Shown: positions 23,350 through 34,899 of the stretch, in pieces | Layout: each line of letters opens with the position of its first letter | Numbering within the stretch: the first letter of the stretch is position 1 | Assembly: GCA_037043455.1 (NCBI GenBank) | Contig: JAWPHD010005119.1 | Location: 106,355 to 170,354, forward strand | From: Cyrtodaria siliqua | Taxonomy: Eukaryota; Mollusca; Bivalvia; Adapedonta; Hiatellidae | DNA: 64,000 nucleotides | Direction: 5' to 3' | Translations under genes and position numbers: made by a program | Notes under the pieces: model-generated | The model's database searches: none | Told to the model about the DNA's origin: nothing | What the model saw: only the letters and a program-made list of their open reading frames with translations

Positions 23350-24125
23350 GAAGAATTTTGTATGAGTAAGACTTCGTACGAGTAAGACTTTGTACCAGTA
23401 AGACTTCGTACCAGTAAGACTTCGTACGAGTAAGACCGAGTAAGACTTCATACGAGTAAGACTTCGTACGAGGAAGACTACGAGTAAGACTTCGTACGAG
23501 TAAGACTACGAGTAAGACTTTGTACGAGTAAGACTTTGTACCAGTAAGACTTCGTACGAGTAAGACCGAGTAAGACTTCATACGAGTAAGACTTCGTACG
23601 AGGAAGACTACGAGTAAGACTTCGTACGAGTAAGACTACGAGTAAGACTTCGTATGAGTAAGAATTCGTACGAGTAAGACTTCGTATGAGGAAGACTACG
23701 AGTAAGACTTTGTACGAGTAAGACTTTGTACGAGTAAGACTTTGTACGAGTAAGACTTCGTAAGAGTAAGACTTTGTACGTTGTACGAGTAAGACTTTGT
23801 ACGAGTAAGACTTCGTACGAGTAAGACTACGAGTAAGACGTTGTACGAGGAAGACTACGAGTAAGACTTCGTACGAGGAAGACTTCGTACGAGTAAGACT
23901 TAGTATGAGTAAGACTTAGTAAGACTTCGTACGAGTAAGACTTCGTACGTTGTACGAGTAAGACTTTGTACGAGTAAGACTTTGTACGAGTAAGACTTCG
24001 TAAGAGTAAGACTTTGTACGTTGTACGAGTAAGACTTTGTACGAGTAAGACTTAGTAAGACTTCGTACGAGTAAGACTTCGTACGTTGTACGAGTAAGAC
24101 TTTGTACGAGTAAGACTTAGTAAGA
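23350..24125. repeat. 16-bp minisatellite (gtacgagtaagacttc)
   Basis: About 45 units with internal deletions ('gactacgagtaag', 'gtacgttgtacgag') form a complex, partly duplicated array on the intron's non-coding strand. Confidence 0.95.
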
Positions 24126-24720
24126 TCAATCCCTAGCTTCCTTCTACATAAGCTAACTACCCTGCAAGTTTCATCGCAATACCTTATTCCTCACAAAAGT
24201 TACAGCGGATTTTTTCTCTATTTTTAGTAACAGTGACCTTGACCTTGACCCCAGTGACCCCAAATGCAATCACAAGCTTCTTTTCCATATAAGCAACCTA
24301 ACCTGCAAGTTTCATCGCAATATCTCATTCCTAACAAAAGTTATTGAGTGGAAACTGTTTTTCTATTTTTAGTAACAGTGACCTTGAACCCAGTGACCCC
24401 AAATGCAATCTCAAGCTTCCTTTCCATATAATCAACCTACCCTGCATGTTTCATCGCAATACCTCATTCCTAACAAAAGTCATTGAGAGTAAACCATTTT
24501 TTCTCTTTTTAGTAACAGTGACCTTGAACTTTACCACAGTGACCCCAAATGCAATCACAAGCTTCCTTTTCATATAAGCTACCTACCCTGCAAATTTCAT
24601 CGTAATCCTTTTCCTAACAAAAGTTATTGAGAGGAAACCATTTTCTATTTTTAGTAACAGTGACCTTGACCCCAAATGCAATCTCAAGCTTCCTTTCCAT
24701 ATAAGCTACCTACCCTGGAA
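24126..24720 (+). repeat. About 144-bp tandem array, family P1 (cagtgaccttgacc), about 4 copies
   Basis: The unit runs 'agtaacagtgaccttgacc', 'gtgaccccaaatgcaatc', 'tccatataagctacctaccctgcaagtttcatcgcaata', 'aacaaaagttattgag'. The same family makes the array at 48045-49745. Confidence 0.9.
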
Positions 24721-24783
24721 GTGTCCCTTTAAACAACAATTCATTACTTGATCTATATATAAATACGCAAAATTTATTATTAC

Positions 24784-24932
24784 CGTTGACAGTCACAGAG
24801 TCCATGTTTCCTGCTGTTTAAGTTCGCCTAATCATTATTTGGCAGACCTTCGTTGTTTCCCTTACACTGGTCTTCCATGAACCGTCTGAAAGGTTGTGAT
24901 GAATTGTGCAGTTTTCAGTTCAACCGACTCTG
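24784..24932 (-). CDS. Start exon of the zinc-finger gene (coding part 24784-24805)
   Basis: On the minus strand an exon is bounded by acceptor ttatatttttcag and donor ACG|gtaataat. It contains ATG at 24805-24803 in the context ggaaacATGG, and encodes MDSVTVN plus one base of the next codon. Splicing to 21989 gives MDSVTVNG followed directly by MESHRQGSK in frame. An in-frame TAA at 24820-24818 lies five codons upstream, so this ATG is the natural start. The remaining 127 nt are 5' UTR, and the acceptor implies at least one more upstream non-coding exon. No transcript was available to confirm it. Confidence 0.8.
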
Positions 24933-25041
24933 CTGAAAAATATAACAAATTATAATTTTCATAAGGATTTGGCAAAATAAAATCAGGGCATAAAACTTAG
25001 TTTCTATGTTACTCGTCCTATGTAATATTTAAATGGTCAAA

Positions 25042-27508
25042 TTGATATATGTATATATGTGCAGGTATATGTATGTATGTGCAGGTATATGTATATATGT
25101 GCAGGTATATGTATGTATGTGCAGGGTTATATGTATATATGTGCAGGTATATGTATATATGTGCAGGGATATATGTATATATGTGCAGGTATATGTATAA
25201 ATGTGCAGGGCTATATGTATATATGTGCAGGGCTATATGTATATATGTGCAGGTATATGTATAAATGTGCAGGGCTATATGTATATATGTGCAGGTATAT
25301 GTGTCTATGTGCAGGGCTATATGTATATATGTGCAGGTATATGTATATATGTGCAGGTATATGTATATATGTGCAGGTATATGTATATATGTGCAGGGAT
25401 ATATGTATATATGTGCAGGTATATGTATAAATGTGCAGGGCTATATGTATATATGTGCAGGGCTATATGTATATATGTGCAGGTATATGTATAAATGTGC
25501 AGGGCTATATGTATATATGTGCAGGTATATGTATATATGTGCAGGGCTATATGTATATATGTGCAGGTATATGTATATATGTGCAGGTATATGTATATAT
25601 GTGCAGGTATATGTATATATGTGCAGGGATATATGTATATATGTGCAGGTATATGTATAAATGTGCAGGGCTATATGTATATATGTGCAGGTATATGTAT
25701 ATATGTGCAGGGCTATATGTATATATGTGCAGGTATATGTATATATGTGCAGGTATATGTATATATGTGCAGGTATATGTATATATGTGCAGGGATATAT
25801 GTATATATGTGCAGGGATATATGTATATATGTGCAGGTATATGTATAAATGTGCAGGGCTATATGTATATATGTGCAGGTATATGTATATATGTGCAGGG
25901 CTATATGTATATATGTGCAGGTATATGTATATATGTGCAGGTATATGTATATATGTGCAGGTATATGTATATATGTGCAGGGATATATGTATATATGTGC
26001 AGGTATATGTATAAATGTGCAGGGCTATATGTATATATGTGCAGGTATATGTATATATGTGCAGGGCTATATGTATATATGTGCAGGTATATGTATATAT
26101 GTGCAGGTATATGTATATATGTGCAGGTATATGTATATATGTGCAGGGATATATGTATATATGTGCAGGTATATGTATAAATGTGCAGGGCTATATGTAT
26201 ATATGTGCAGGTATATGTATATATGTGCAGGGCTATATGTATATATGTGCAGGTATATGTATATATGTGCAGGTATATGTATATATGTGCAGGTATATGT
26301 ATATATGTGCAGGGATATATGTATATATGTGCAGGTATATGTATATATGTGCAGGTATATGTATATATGTGCAGGTATATGTATATATGTGCAGGTATAT
26401 ATGTATATATGTGCAGGTATATGTATATATGTGCAGGTATATGTATATATGTGCAGGTATATGTATATATGTGCAGGGCTATATGTATATATGTGCAGGT
26501 ATATGTATATATGTGCAGGTATATGTATATATGTGCAGGTATATGTATATATGTGCAGGTATATGTATATATGTGCAGGTATATGTATATATGTGCAGGT
26601 ATATGTATATATGTGCAGGTATATGTATATATGTGCAGGTATATGTATATATGTGCAGGGCATGTATATATGTGCAGGTATATGTATATATGTGCAGGTA
26701 TATGTATATATGTGCAGGTATATGTATATATGTGCAGGGCATGTATATATGTGCAGGTATATGTATATATGTGCAGGTATATGTATATATGTGCAGGTAT
26801 ATGTATATATGTGCAGGGCATGTATATATGTGCAGGTATATGTATATATGTGCAGGGCATGTATATATGTGCAGGTATATGTATATATGTGCAGGGCATG
26901 TATATATGTGCAGGGCATGTATATATGTGCAGGGCATGTATATATGTGCAGGGCATGTATATATGTGCAGGGCATGTATATATGTGCAGGGCATGTATAT
27001 ATGTGCAGGGCTATATGTATATATGTGCAGGGCATGTATATATGTGCAGGGCATGTATATATGTGCAGGGCATGTATATATGTGCAGGGCATGTATATAT
27101 GTGCAGGGCATGTATATATGTGCAGGGCATGTATATATGTGCAGGGCATGTATATATGTGCAGGGCATGTATATATGTTATATGTGCAGGGCATGTATAT
27201 ATGTGCAGGGCATGTATATATGTGCAGGGCATGTATATATGTGCAGGGCATGTATATATGTGCAGGGCATGTATATATGTGCAGGGCATGTATATATGTG
27301 CAGGGCATGTATATATGTGCAGGGCATGTATATATGTGCAGGGCATGTATATATGTGCAGGGCATGTATATATGTGCAGGGCATGTATATATGTGCAGGG
27401 CATGTATATATGTGCAGGGCATGTATATATGTGCAGGGCATGTATATATGTGCAGGGCATGTATATATGTGCAGGGATGTATATATGTGCAGGGCATGTA
27501 TATATGTG
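25042..27508. repeat. 2.5-kb array of 19-22 bp units (tatatatgtgcagg)
   Basis: About 120 units. The left two-thirds mix 20-mers 'gtatatgtatatatgtgcag' and 22-mers 'ggctatatgtatatatgtgcag', with a 166-bp higher-order period (3 x 22 + 5 x 20). From about 26880 almost all units are the 19-mer 'ggcatgtatatatgtgcag'. No unit contains a stop in any frame on the + strand, so ORFs up to 575 codons arise on both strands; none is a gene. If the exon at 24784-24932 has a further upstream exon, this array is intronic. Confidence 0.97.
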
Positions 27509-27868
27509 CAGGGCTTTTTTTGGATAAAGGCGAAGAGGCCCAAGCCCGAGCCTTCAACAGGGGAAAAAAAACGTGATTTTCGAGTTGATGGGGAAAAATA
27601 ATGCGATTTCATGATATAGGGTCAACGGTGTATTGGGCTCAAATTGAAGATTTGAGTGAGTGAATATGCAAAACAGGTACTTTTTAGATAATCTGTCTTC
27701 TACAAATGTATCCCAAACAGAATAATGTTGGGAAAGTAAGAGGAAATAATGTTAAGCAAAAAAAAAAATTAGGAGAATTTTCTCTGCAAAAGAGGGGGAA
27801 AAAGTAGTCTGTTTTGCTAGGGGAGAGGCCGAATATCGGCCACAGTTTATGAAGGAAAAATAGCCCTG
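27509..27868. mobile_element. MITE with CAGGGCT ends, abutting the 19-mer array
   Basis: Left end CAGGGCTTTTTTTGG, right end complement of CAGGGCTATTTTTCC, flanked by direct repeats ATGTG (27504-27508 and 27869-27873). The right end ('gaggccgaatatcggcc') recurs at 44080-44135, so the terminus is defined independently of the array. hAT-like by TIR style, an inference. Confidence 0.7.
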
Positions 27869-27959
27869 ATGTGTAATTCTCATCAGGCAGCAAACCTTGT
27901 TTTAAATTATTTGTTTTTTTCCGTATATAGTAAACTCACAACAGTAATTAATACGTAAC

Positions 27960-28700
27960 TGTGTGATTTACTATAAAATATGGAGAAATAACTGTCTGGA
28001 ATTTACTATAGAATATGGAGAAATAACTGTCTGGAAATTACTTTAGAATATGAAGAAATAACTGTCTGGAATATATTCTATAGAATATGAAGAAATAACT
28101 GCCTGGAATTTACTATAGAATATGAAGAAATAACTGCCTGGAATTTACTATAGAACATGAAGAAATAACTGTCTGGAATTTACTATAGAATATGAAGAAA
28201 TAACTGCCTGGAATTTACTATAGAACATGAAGAAATAACTGTCTGGAATTTACTATAGAATATGAAGAAATAACTGCCTGGAATTTACTATAGAATATGA
28301 AGAAATAACTGCCTGGAATTTACTATAGAAGTTAGAACATAAAGAAATAACTGCCTGGAATTTACTATAGAATATGAAGAAATAACTGCCTGGAATTTAC
28401 AATAGAATATGAAGAAATATCTGTCTGTAATTTACTATAAAATACGGAGAAATAACTGTCTGGGATTTACTTTAGAATATGAAAAAATAACTTTCTGGAA
28501 TATTTACTATAAAATATGAAGAAATAACTGTCAGGAATTGAATATCAAATAAGACGAAATAAATCTAACTGTCCAGAATTTATAATTGTAGAATAAGTGG
28601 AAGTAACTGTGTGGAACTAGTTATAAAATACAAAGAAAAAACTAAAGAATTGACTGTCCAGATTATACTATAGAATAAGAAGGTCAAAGTAATTGTTCAG
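27960..28700. repeat. 35-bp minisatellite (gaagaaataactgcctgg), about 15 copies then decayed
   Basis: Unit 'gaagaaataactgcctggaatttactatagaatat' with single-base variants; regular 35-bp period to about 28440, increasingly diverged to 28700. Confidence 0.93.
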
Positions 28701-28982
28701 AATTCACTTTAGAATAAGAAATAAACAACTTAACCAAGAAAGTGTCAGCATAGCGTGATAAGAAACCTTTCTTTTAAAAATAATCCATGCCATTTCTGAC
28801 AAAATTGGCTTCCAAAATTTACATGAACCTAAATACATCCTTCAAGTTATATTTGTTTTATTTTGCAATTTAAAATCACTGAAACGCAGTTTGCCTTACA
28901 AACTTCATACAGCCCAAATATAACCAACTTAAAGATAACATTTGCTGACGCATTTTCTGTATAAACAAAATAAAAATAACAA

Positions 28983-29195
28983 ACCGTATTTGCCTAATAA
29001 GAGTACCGTATTTGCCTAATAAGAGTACCGTATTTGCCTAATAAGAGTACCGTATTTGCCTAATAAGAGTGCCCCCACCTAGTAGTAGCACACATCTCCC
29101 ACCTTTTCAAAAAAAAAAATATATAAATTCAAAAAACATTTTAGAATTTAGCAATATTTGACATTTAAGGTGCTACTATTAAGGAAAATACTGTA
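28983..29195. mobile_element. MITE whose left terminus is tandemly repeated four times
   Basis: Four copies of the 22-mer 'taccgtatttgcctaataag' + 'ag' run into 'tgcccccacc'. The right end is the complement of 'tacagtattttccttaat'. The 22-mer is therefore the element's own terminal inverted repeat. Confidence 0.75.
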
Positions 29196-29508
29196 TATGA
29201 AGTGAAACTGTTATCTCCTCATTTTCGAAAAGCATCAAGACCGAGAATCAAATGCATATTTCATCCTATGAGTTGTGTCCCTTTAACATTGGCTATATAA
29301 TCTAAGGAACATAATACAAAATTATAGTATATAGTTCCCAGCACACTATAAATTTATTACATGAGACATCAGCAGCTGCTGTTGTGAATAAATAAATTTA
29401 AATTAAATGAAATTAAAATTTCGAAGGGTCAGCACAAAACTATTGTAACTACATATAAATAAAGATACAATAGTTCTGCAATGAACCTTCGTGATAATGT
29501 TACATTAT
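29196..29508. other. AT-rich sequence, no gene seen
   Basis: Holds a stray 'gttgtgtccctttaaca' M1-like end at 29274-29289. Confidence 0.45.
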
Positions 29509-29511
29509 CTT

Positions 29512-29820
29512 AAAGGGACACATGGCAATCTCGATTTGTTTAAAACTCACGGCGTCCGGTTAGTTTTTCTAGATAACCTGCACATACACAATCATTAATA
29601 ATAAGAATAGTTTAAGGCAAATTATTTTACATTTATTTCTAATTATTGCACCAATAAGATATTGAACTAATTACTAGAATGAAGAAAATTGAATTCTCAA
29701 TTTTTTATTTAATTATATGCAAGCAGTTTTTTTAAAGTAAAAATGCTACAGGATAAACGAATGGAGATGCTAATTGTAATGGTTGATATAAACTCAAGAA
29801 TGACATGTGTCCCTTTAAAC
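29512..29820. mobile_element. TTAA MITE family M1, copy D
   Basis: Left TTAA-AGGGACACATGGCAATC, right 'gacatgtgtcccTTTAAA'. Same orientation and interior as copy E at 60912-61225. Confidence 0.85.
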
Positions 29821-29854
29821 TCTCAAAGATATCTGAAATAAATCGCTCATGCAA

Positions 29855-29966
29855 AGGTCGATCTAAGGTCTCCACCATCATGGTGGGTGGGGAGGGGAGT
29901 CGTGATATAAAGGTCGATCTAAGGTCTCCACCATCACGGTGGGTGGGGAGGGGAGTCATGATATTG
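29855..29966. repeat. 56-bp tandem duplication
   Basis: Two copies of 'aaaggtcgatctaaggtctcc...gggagtcgtgatat' differ at three positions. Confidence 0.9.
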
Positions 29967-30590
29967 TACATGCCCCACTACATTCCAACCTATCCACAAC
30001 AGTTTCATCCCAACTTGATGGGGGGGTTTTTGTGCTGGAATTCATAACGTTCACATGACATCATCAACATAATTTGACCAATCAGTGATCAATAAAATAA
30101 AAGACCTCCACATTCTGGTAGGGGGTAAACTCGGTGTTTATCGTTGGTGCTCAACTGACTTTAACCCTTTATAAAAACTAGTTTGTAGTGATAATTATAT
30201 TAAAAGATTTGTTTTTGTGTACATTTATGTATCTTTTTTTGGTGTTGTCTGATTTTAAAACACCAATATGGATAGATTTAATTTAAATCATGGTCTAATA
30301 TTTTCATTTTTCAAAAAGAGATTGAGGATAAAGTCCGAGTAAATGCCTTTATTTTCTCCTACTGAATATCTAGATCTACCGGAAGTTGACCGGATGTGAA
30401 AGTTATGAATGGGTGTCTCCATCAGCGAGTGGTTAACGTAGAATGAATTTGCTCAGGATCCACCACGTTCCCCTAGCCCCATTGAAAAAAATACTCCTAT
30501 ATCCGTTTTAGAAAACCTCCAAATGGTCACACTCGTATCTTCTTCATTTATTATCCAATGTTGATAATTCTTTCACCTTATATTTTACAG
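29967..30590. other. Unique sequence, possible promoter-like ETS pair
   Basis: No gene is seen. ACCGGAAGT (30378-30386) and ACCGGATGT (30389-30397) are adjacent ETS-type motifs 5.4 kb upstream of the zinc-finger start exon. Confidence 0.3.
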
Positions 30591-30597
30591 AAGAAGG

Positions 30598-30985
30598 CCA
30601 AAAAAAAAATGGTTTGTTTCCGCAAACGGTTTAAAAAAAAATAGGGGTAGGTAGGTAGGCAAAACTTTTATTTATTTTTTTATTATTAATGACCTTATTT
30701 TTGTTAATGAAAAACACTTTTAATATTATAACAAATACCTAGATAATACATGGTTATGGCCCTTTTTCAATATTTATTAATGTACACTGGAAACCCCAGG
30801 GTTCGTGGGTTCAAATCTAACTGGAGGCATATTTCTTTTTTTTCCTCCATAAGAAACCTTGGTTCATGGGTTCAACTTTTTATTATTATTTTTTTTTTTA
30901 TTTATTTTTTTTTTATTTATTTGCAATAAAAAAAGTTAGCCTTGGCGGCTAAATAATAAGGTCTTTCGAGTTAGCGGAAACAAAC
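30598..30985. mobile_element. TIR element with TAGG microsatellite (family M5-like)
   Basis: Inverted ends 'ggtttgtttccgc' (30611-30623) and 'gcggaaacaaaca' (30973-30985), with subterminal 'ggtaggtaggtaggc' and T-rich tracts. The architecture recalls the elements at 40336 and 42445. Confidence 0.55.
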
Positions 30986-31397
30986 ACTGGAAACAAACAC
31001 TTTTTTCTTTTAAGCCTATTAAAGTTTGTTTGGCTGTGTCACTACATTCCCTATAAAGATAACACAGAATAACAAAGACAAATGAAAACTCCACATTTTA
31101 TTTAAGTTTAGGCAAACAGTTTAAAAGTCAAAATGATACTGGATTAATAAATCGAGGTGATTATTTTAAGCTTGATAACTACTGTGGAGTGTCCCTATAA
31201 CAAATAAAGACTGCACAGTTCAGAGATGTTCAGTTTGGAATAGTGCTGAATCAACTTAGCTTCAACAACCTTCCATATTGTCTGATAAAAACTTGTATCA
31301 AGGTTAGGTATCTCGTTTCTTGACTTTAAAAAAACAAAACATCTGAGATAGGTATGGTTAGTGTACATGTTACGATGATGTACACGTATAATGTTAT

Positions 31398-31465
31398 GTT
31401 CGTTTGTTGAATGGTGTTTTACGTTATTTTTAGCACATTTTAGGCCATATATAATGTTCGATTAT
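31398..31465 (+). mobile_element. SINE family S2, 5' fragment
   Basis: 'gttgaatggtgttttacgtt' and 'agcacattttaggccatata' only. Confidence 0.6.
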
Positions 31466-31729
31466 TTTAATGATGTATTAATGTATTCATCCTCATAAAC
31501 CGGCCATGAAATCTTATAGATTAACCCTTAACCCGCTAAGCACGACTATAATAGCCTTTGCGTCCATTGTAAACCCAGATCAGCTGCGGGTAACTGGGTG
31601 GTGTGTTATTTTACTAATTAATTAATAAATACATAGTTCAAGATTGCAATGTGTCCCTTTAAAAGTATTGCTCCAGTTTAATAGGCTATTAAATATACTG
31701 CACAGTGAATATGTTATGTCTCTTCTTTA

Positions 31730-33115
31730 TTAACACAGCTTTGAAAAAATCCTCCTTCCCCCAATATTTATCAAATTAAATAAAATGTTGATGCTGTCAA
31801 ATGATGTGGAAAAATAAGGACACGTTTACATCTTATAAACTCATATCTAAAACTCAAATAAATAAATCAACAATGAAATTAACATCTAAATGCTACTACC
31901 ATTTAATACACAACTTCTTTTGCTAGTTGGAGACCAAGAAAGCTTGAAGCTGACATAATTAAATAATGTTTAAAAAAATCCACATCCCTGCCCTTCCCCC
32001 ACTCCACCCACCCCCACCCCCAAACACCACACACAAACCAAACCTCACCCCAAAGATTAATCAAATTAATAAATATTATGATGCTTTCAAATGTGGTGAA
32101 AAAAAACAATACGTAGATCAACACCGTAAAAACTAATATCTCCAAAACTCGATATTTCTGGTATCTCCCTTAATAAGTTAATGCAAACACGGACCTAATA
32201 ACACATAGATTGGACACTACGAAAATGCTCTAAATTTCACGTGGCACAGTGCGAACATTTCACAAAATATTTCCCAACTTTAAACACACATGTCATGAAG
32301 AGTTTTATAGATACAAGTTTCATTCATGCCAAAACCCATCACATATTTAATGTTCTTCCAATGATAGTATTTTGCTTTCTCTTACATTTAGAGCAAAAAA
32401 GGAGTTTGAAGGAAACTTTGACTATGTCAAAACTTTTCTCTTATATTTTAAAAAAGAAAAGCGAAAGAAGATGACATCTTTTACTTTTTTATACAATTTC
32501 TTATTTTGAAAATAAACAAATTATTATAATCCCATTTTGCTATTCACTATGAATCTTTTGAATGTATTCTCATCAAAATCAGTGAATATTCCTGAGCAAG
32601 AGACTTAATCTCTGCATTTGCTTATAACTAATTCTATCCAGGAAGACAATGAGAGTGATTCAAATAAGTTCATAGAGCTTTCGTTACAACTGATGTAAAA
32701 TAAATAAGTTCAAACTAACAACAAAACTGAAGTCTGACTGCCGATCCTATTTAATACAGGACTACTTCTGGTGGCAAGGTAAGCTTATACATAAATGTTC
32801 CCTTGACAGTCAATTCTGCACAGTGACTTTATTTATAAACGCAAATTTAAATAAAACTCCCAACTCCCATGATTAATCAAATTAAAAATTATGTTTTGCT
32901 TTCAAATGTGAAAAAACAATACTTACATTTTATAAACTAATATCTCCAAATCAATATTTCTAGCATCTCCAAATCTTAAATCAATATCTCTAATAAACAA
33001 TATTTCAGTGACGAAATTAATGCCTAACACACGACTTAATACACGACTGCTTTTGGTGGTGACTGCTTGTAGACAAAGAAAGCTTACATACATAAATGTC
33101 CCCTGAGACCACAAT
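31730..33115. repeat. Three degenerate copies of a 200-400 bp repeat
   Basis: 'attaatcaaattaa', 'tttcaaatgtg.tgaaaaaacaatac', 'ataaactaatatctccaaa', 'taatacacgactgcttttggtgg' and 'agacaaagaaagctt' recur near 31740-31960, 31990-32160 and 32840-33110. Confidence 0.6.
32188..32593 (+). repeat. Left arm of a 2.7-kb inverted repeat
   Basis: Pairs with 34516-34899 over about 390 bp, e.g. 'ggcacagtgcgaacatttcac', 'gtttgaaggaaactttgac', 'atcccattttgctattcac'. The divergence is mostly point changes and small indels. Confidence 0.85.
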
Positions 33116-33119
33116 ATAC

Positions 33120-33650
33120 AAACTGAGGCGTGAATGCCAAACTACTGTATCATTTTCTATATTTGCGTCAAGTTACAATAGTTTTGCATGAACCCCTTGC
33201 ATTGTCCCTGTCCCCTATTTATCATTAATCAGCTTATAAAAGTTAGTGTTATCAGTAACTGATTGAAGTGTAAACAGTATGCTATAGTGACACATTTAGC
33301 TGCTGACCCCTTAGGGAGTTTAGGGGCCAATTATGTATTGGTCAAACAGTGACACCTGGTGGTGCTTGTATAGAATGGTGAATGGTCTAAACAAACAACA
33401 GGAAATATATGTCCTTTGAAAGTGTTGTCATTTAATGATTGATGTAATTTTGTAATGTGTAATAATTCAAATAATAGTCTCTTATAATTCTGTAAAAAAT
33501 GGTGTATGAATTTTATCTAACATAACTATATGTACCTGTGTTTGTTAATATGTGTACAATGAGTCACACTAAAAATTAGTCCAATAACAAATAAATTTAA
33601 GTGTTAGGTAGAAAAGGAAGTATTTTTTTATGAAAAAAACTCATGAAATG
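33120..33650. other. Spacer of the inverted repeat, no gene seen
   Basis: AT-rich, with no ORF of note and no repeat recognised elsewhere in the window. Confidence 0.4.
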
Positions 33651-33654
33651 TATT

Positions 33655-33805
33655 GAATTGAATTGGATTTTATAGTCGCACCAACAGCTAAGGTCATATG
33701 GCGACTTTCCAGCTTCCATTGGTGGAGGAAGACCCCAGGTGCCCCTCCGGGCAATTTTCGTGCACGGGCGGGCACCTGGGTAGAACCACCGACGTTCTCA
33801 TGAAA
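33655..33805 (+). mobile_element. SINE 3' body fragment, family S3
   Basis: 'ttatagtcgcaccaacag', 'gtcatatggcgactttccag', 'tggtggaggaagaccccagg', 'gcacctgggtagaaccacc' are hallmarks of a SINE body I recall as common in mollusc transcripts. The tRNA-like head is absent, replaced by a 20-bp repeat of the flank ('aactcatgaaatgtaag'). Confidence 0.65.
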
Positions 33806-34515
33806 TGTAAGGTGAAAAAACTCATGAAATGTAAGAAAAAAATAAGTTTCTTAAAGCATGCTTAATGCCTTTATAAATGTTGATGTAAATGCAGCTTGGG
33901 AACAGAAAATACAAACCAGTATTCTAATGCAACTAATTTGCGACCGTAAAACACCCAATTGATAACTTGGCGTTGAAACAAACGAGGTCATTGGATGACG
34001 TCAACAAAATGTCGCTACCCATGAATTTGTGTTTTCATAGGAAAAGCCTGTGTGTATGTATAATTTTACTTCATATTTCTGGCATTTAAATGGAAAATCA
34101 TTAGAACTGAGATAAGCATGCTGATGAATGTTCAAACTGCGACAGTATGTGGTGTTAGTCTGAAATCACGTTTTACCACGGCGCCATAAAATGAAATTCT
34201 CAAGACCATAAAACCATGCAATATATTTTATGATATTGACTAGAGTAAATATTTTACATTAATCCTTTGTCCAAAACTTGTTTTTAAGAACAAATTTGTA
34301 AATGAAAATATGTAAAAAAAAAAATCATGTGTACCACACGAATAGCACTGAAAGCTTATCTGGAGAACTGCAATTCTATTCCACCCTCCAAGCATAGTGT
34401 AGGTGGTCACAGACATAATAATTAATAAACAGATAGGAAACTTCCTATTTAACCAATGAAGTAACCAAAATATCACGGGGCACCTTAACTTTTCCTTCTA
34501 TCTTCTCTCTCAATT

Positions 34516-34899
34516 ATTCACCGACTTTGATGAGAATACATCCAAAAGATTTATAGTGAATAGCAAAATGGGATTATAATAATTTATGTTTATTTTCAAA
34601 ATAAGAAATAATATAAAAAAAAATTAAAGTTTAAAATGTCATAATTTTTCGCTTTTCTCTTAAAAAATCAATGTTTTGACATAGTCAAAGTTTCCATCAA
34701 ACTCCTTTTTTGCTCTCAATGTAAGAGAAAAAAAATACTATCATTGGAAAGAAAATTAAATTTGTGATGGTAGTTGGCTTGAATGAAACGATATGTGTGT
34801 TTAAAGTTGGGAACTATTTTGTGAAATTTTCGAACTGTGCCACTTGAAATTTACACAACTTTCATAGTGTCCAATCGATTTGTTATTAGGTCTGTGAGG
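34516..34899 (-). repeat. Right arm of the 2.7-kb inverted repeat
   Basis: Reverse complement of 32188-32593. The arms enclose 1.9 kb without transposase. Confidence 0.85.

Larger units (their letters stand above)
21990..24783 (-). other. Intron of the zinc-finger gene, filled with repeats
   Basis: It is bounded by donor g|gtaataat (ending the exon at 24784) and acceptor tgtcatttcag. Nearest the acceptor, 22100-22120 carries a lone 'ggacacacggcaat' M1 end. The remainder holds the three repeat blocks listed separately. Confidence 0.75.

Noticed and set aside
25049..27612. Many ORFs up to 575 codons on both strands (CRAICIYVQ and CTYIHIPAHIY repeats)
   Set aside because: They arise because the 19-22 bp unit lacks stop codons; frames shift from unit to unit and there are no splice or start signals.
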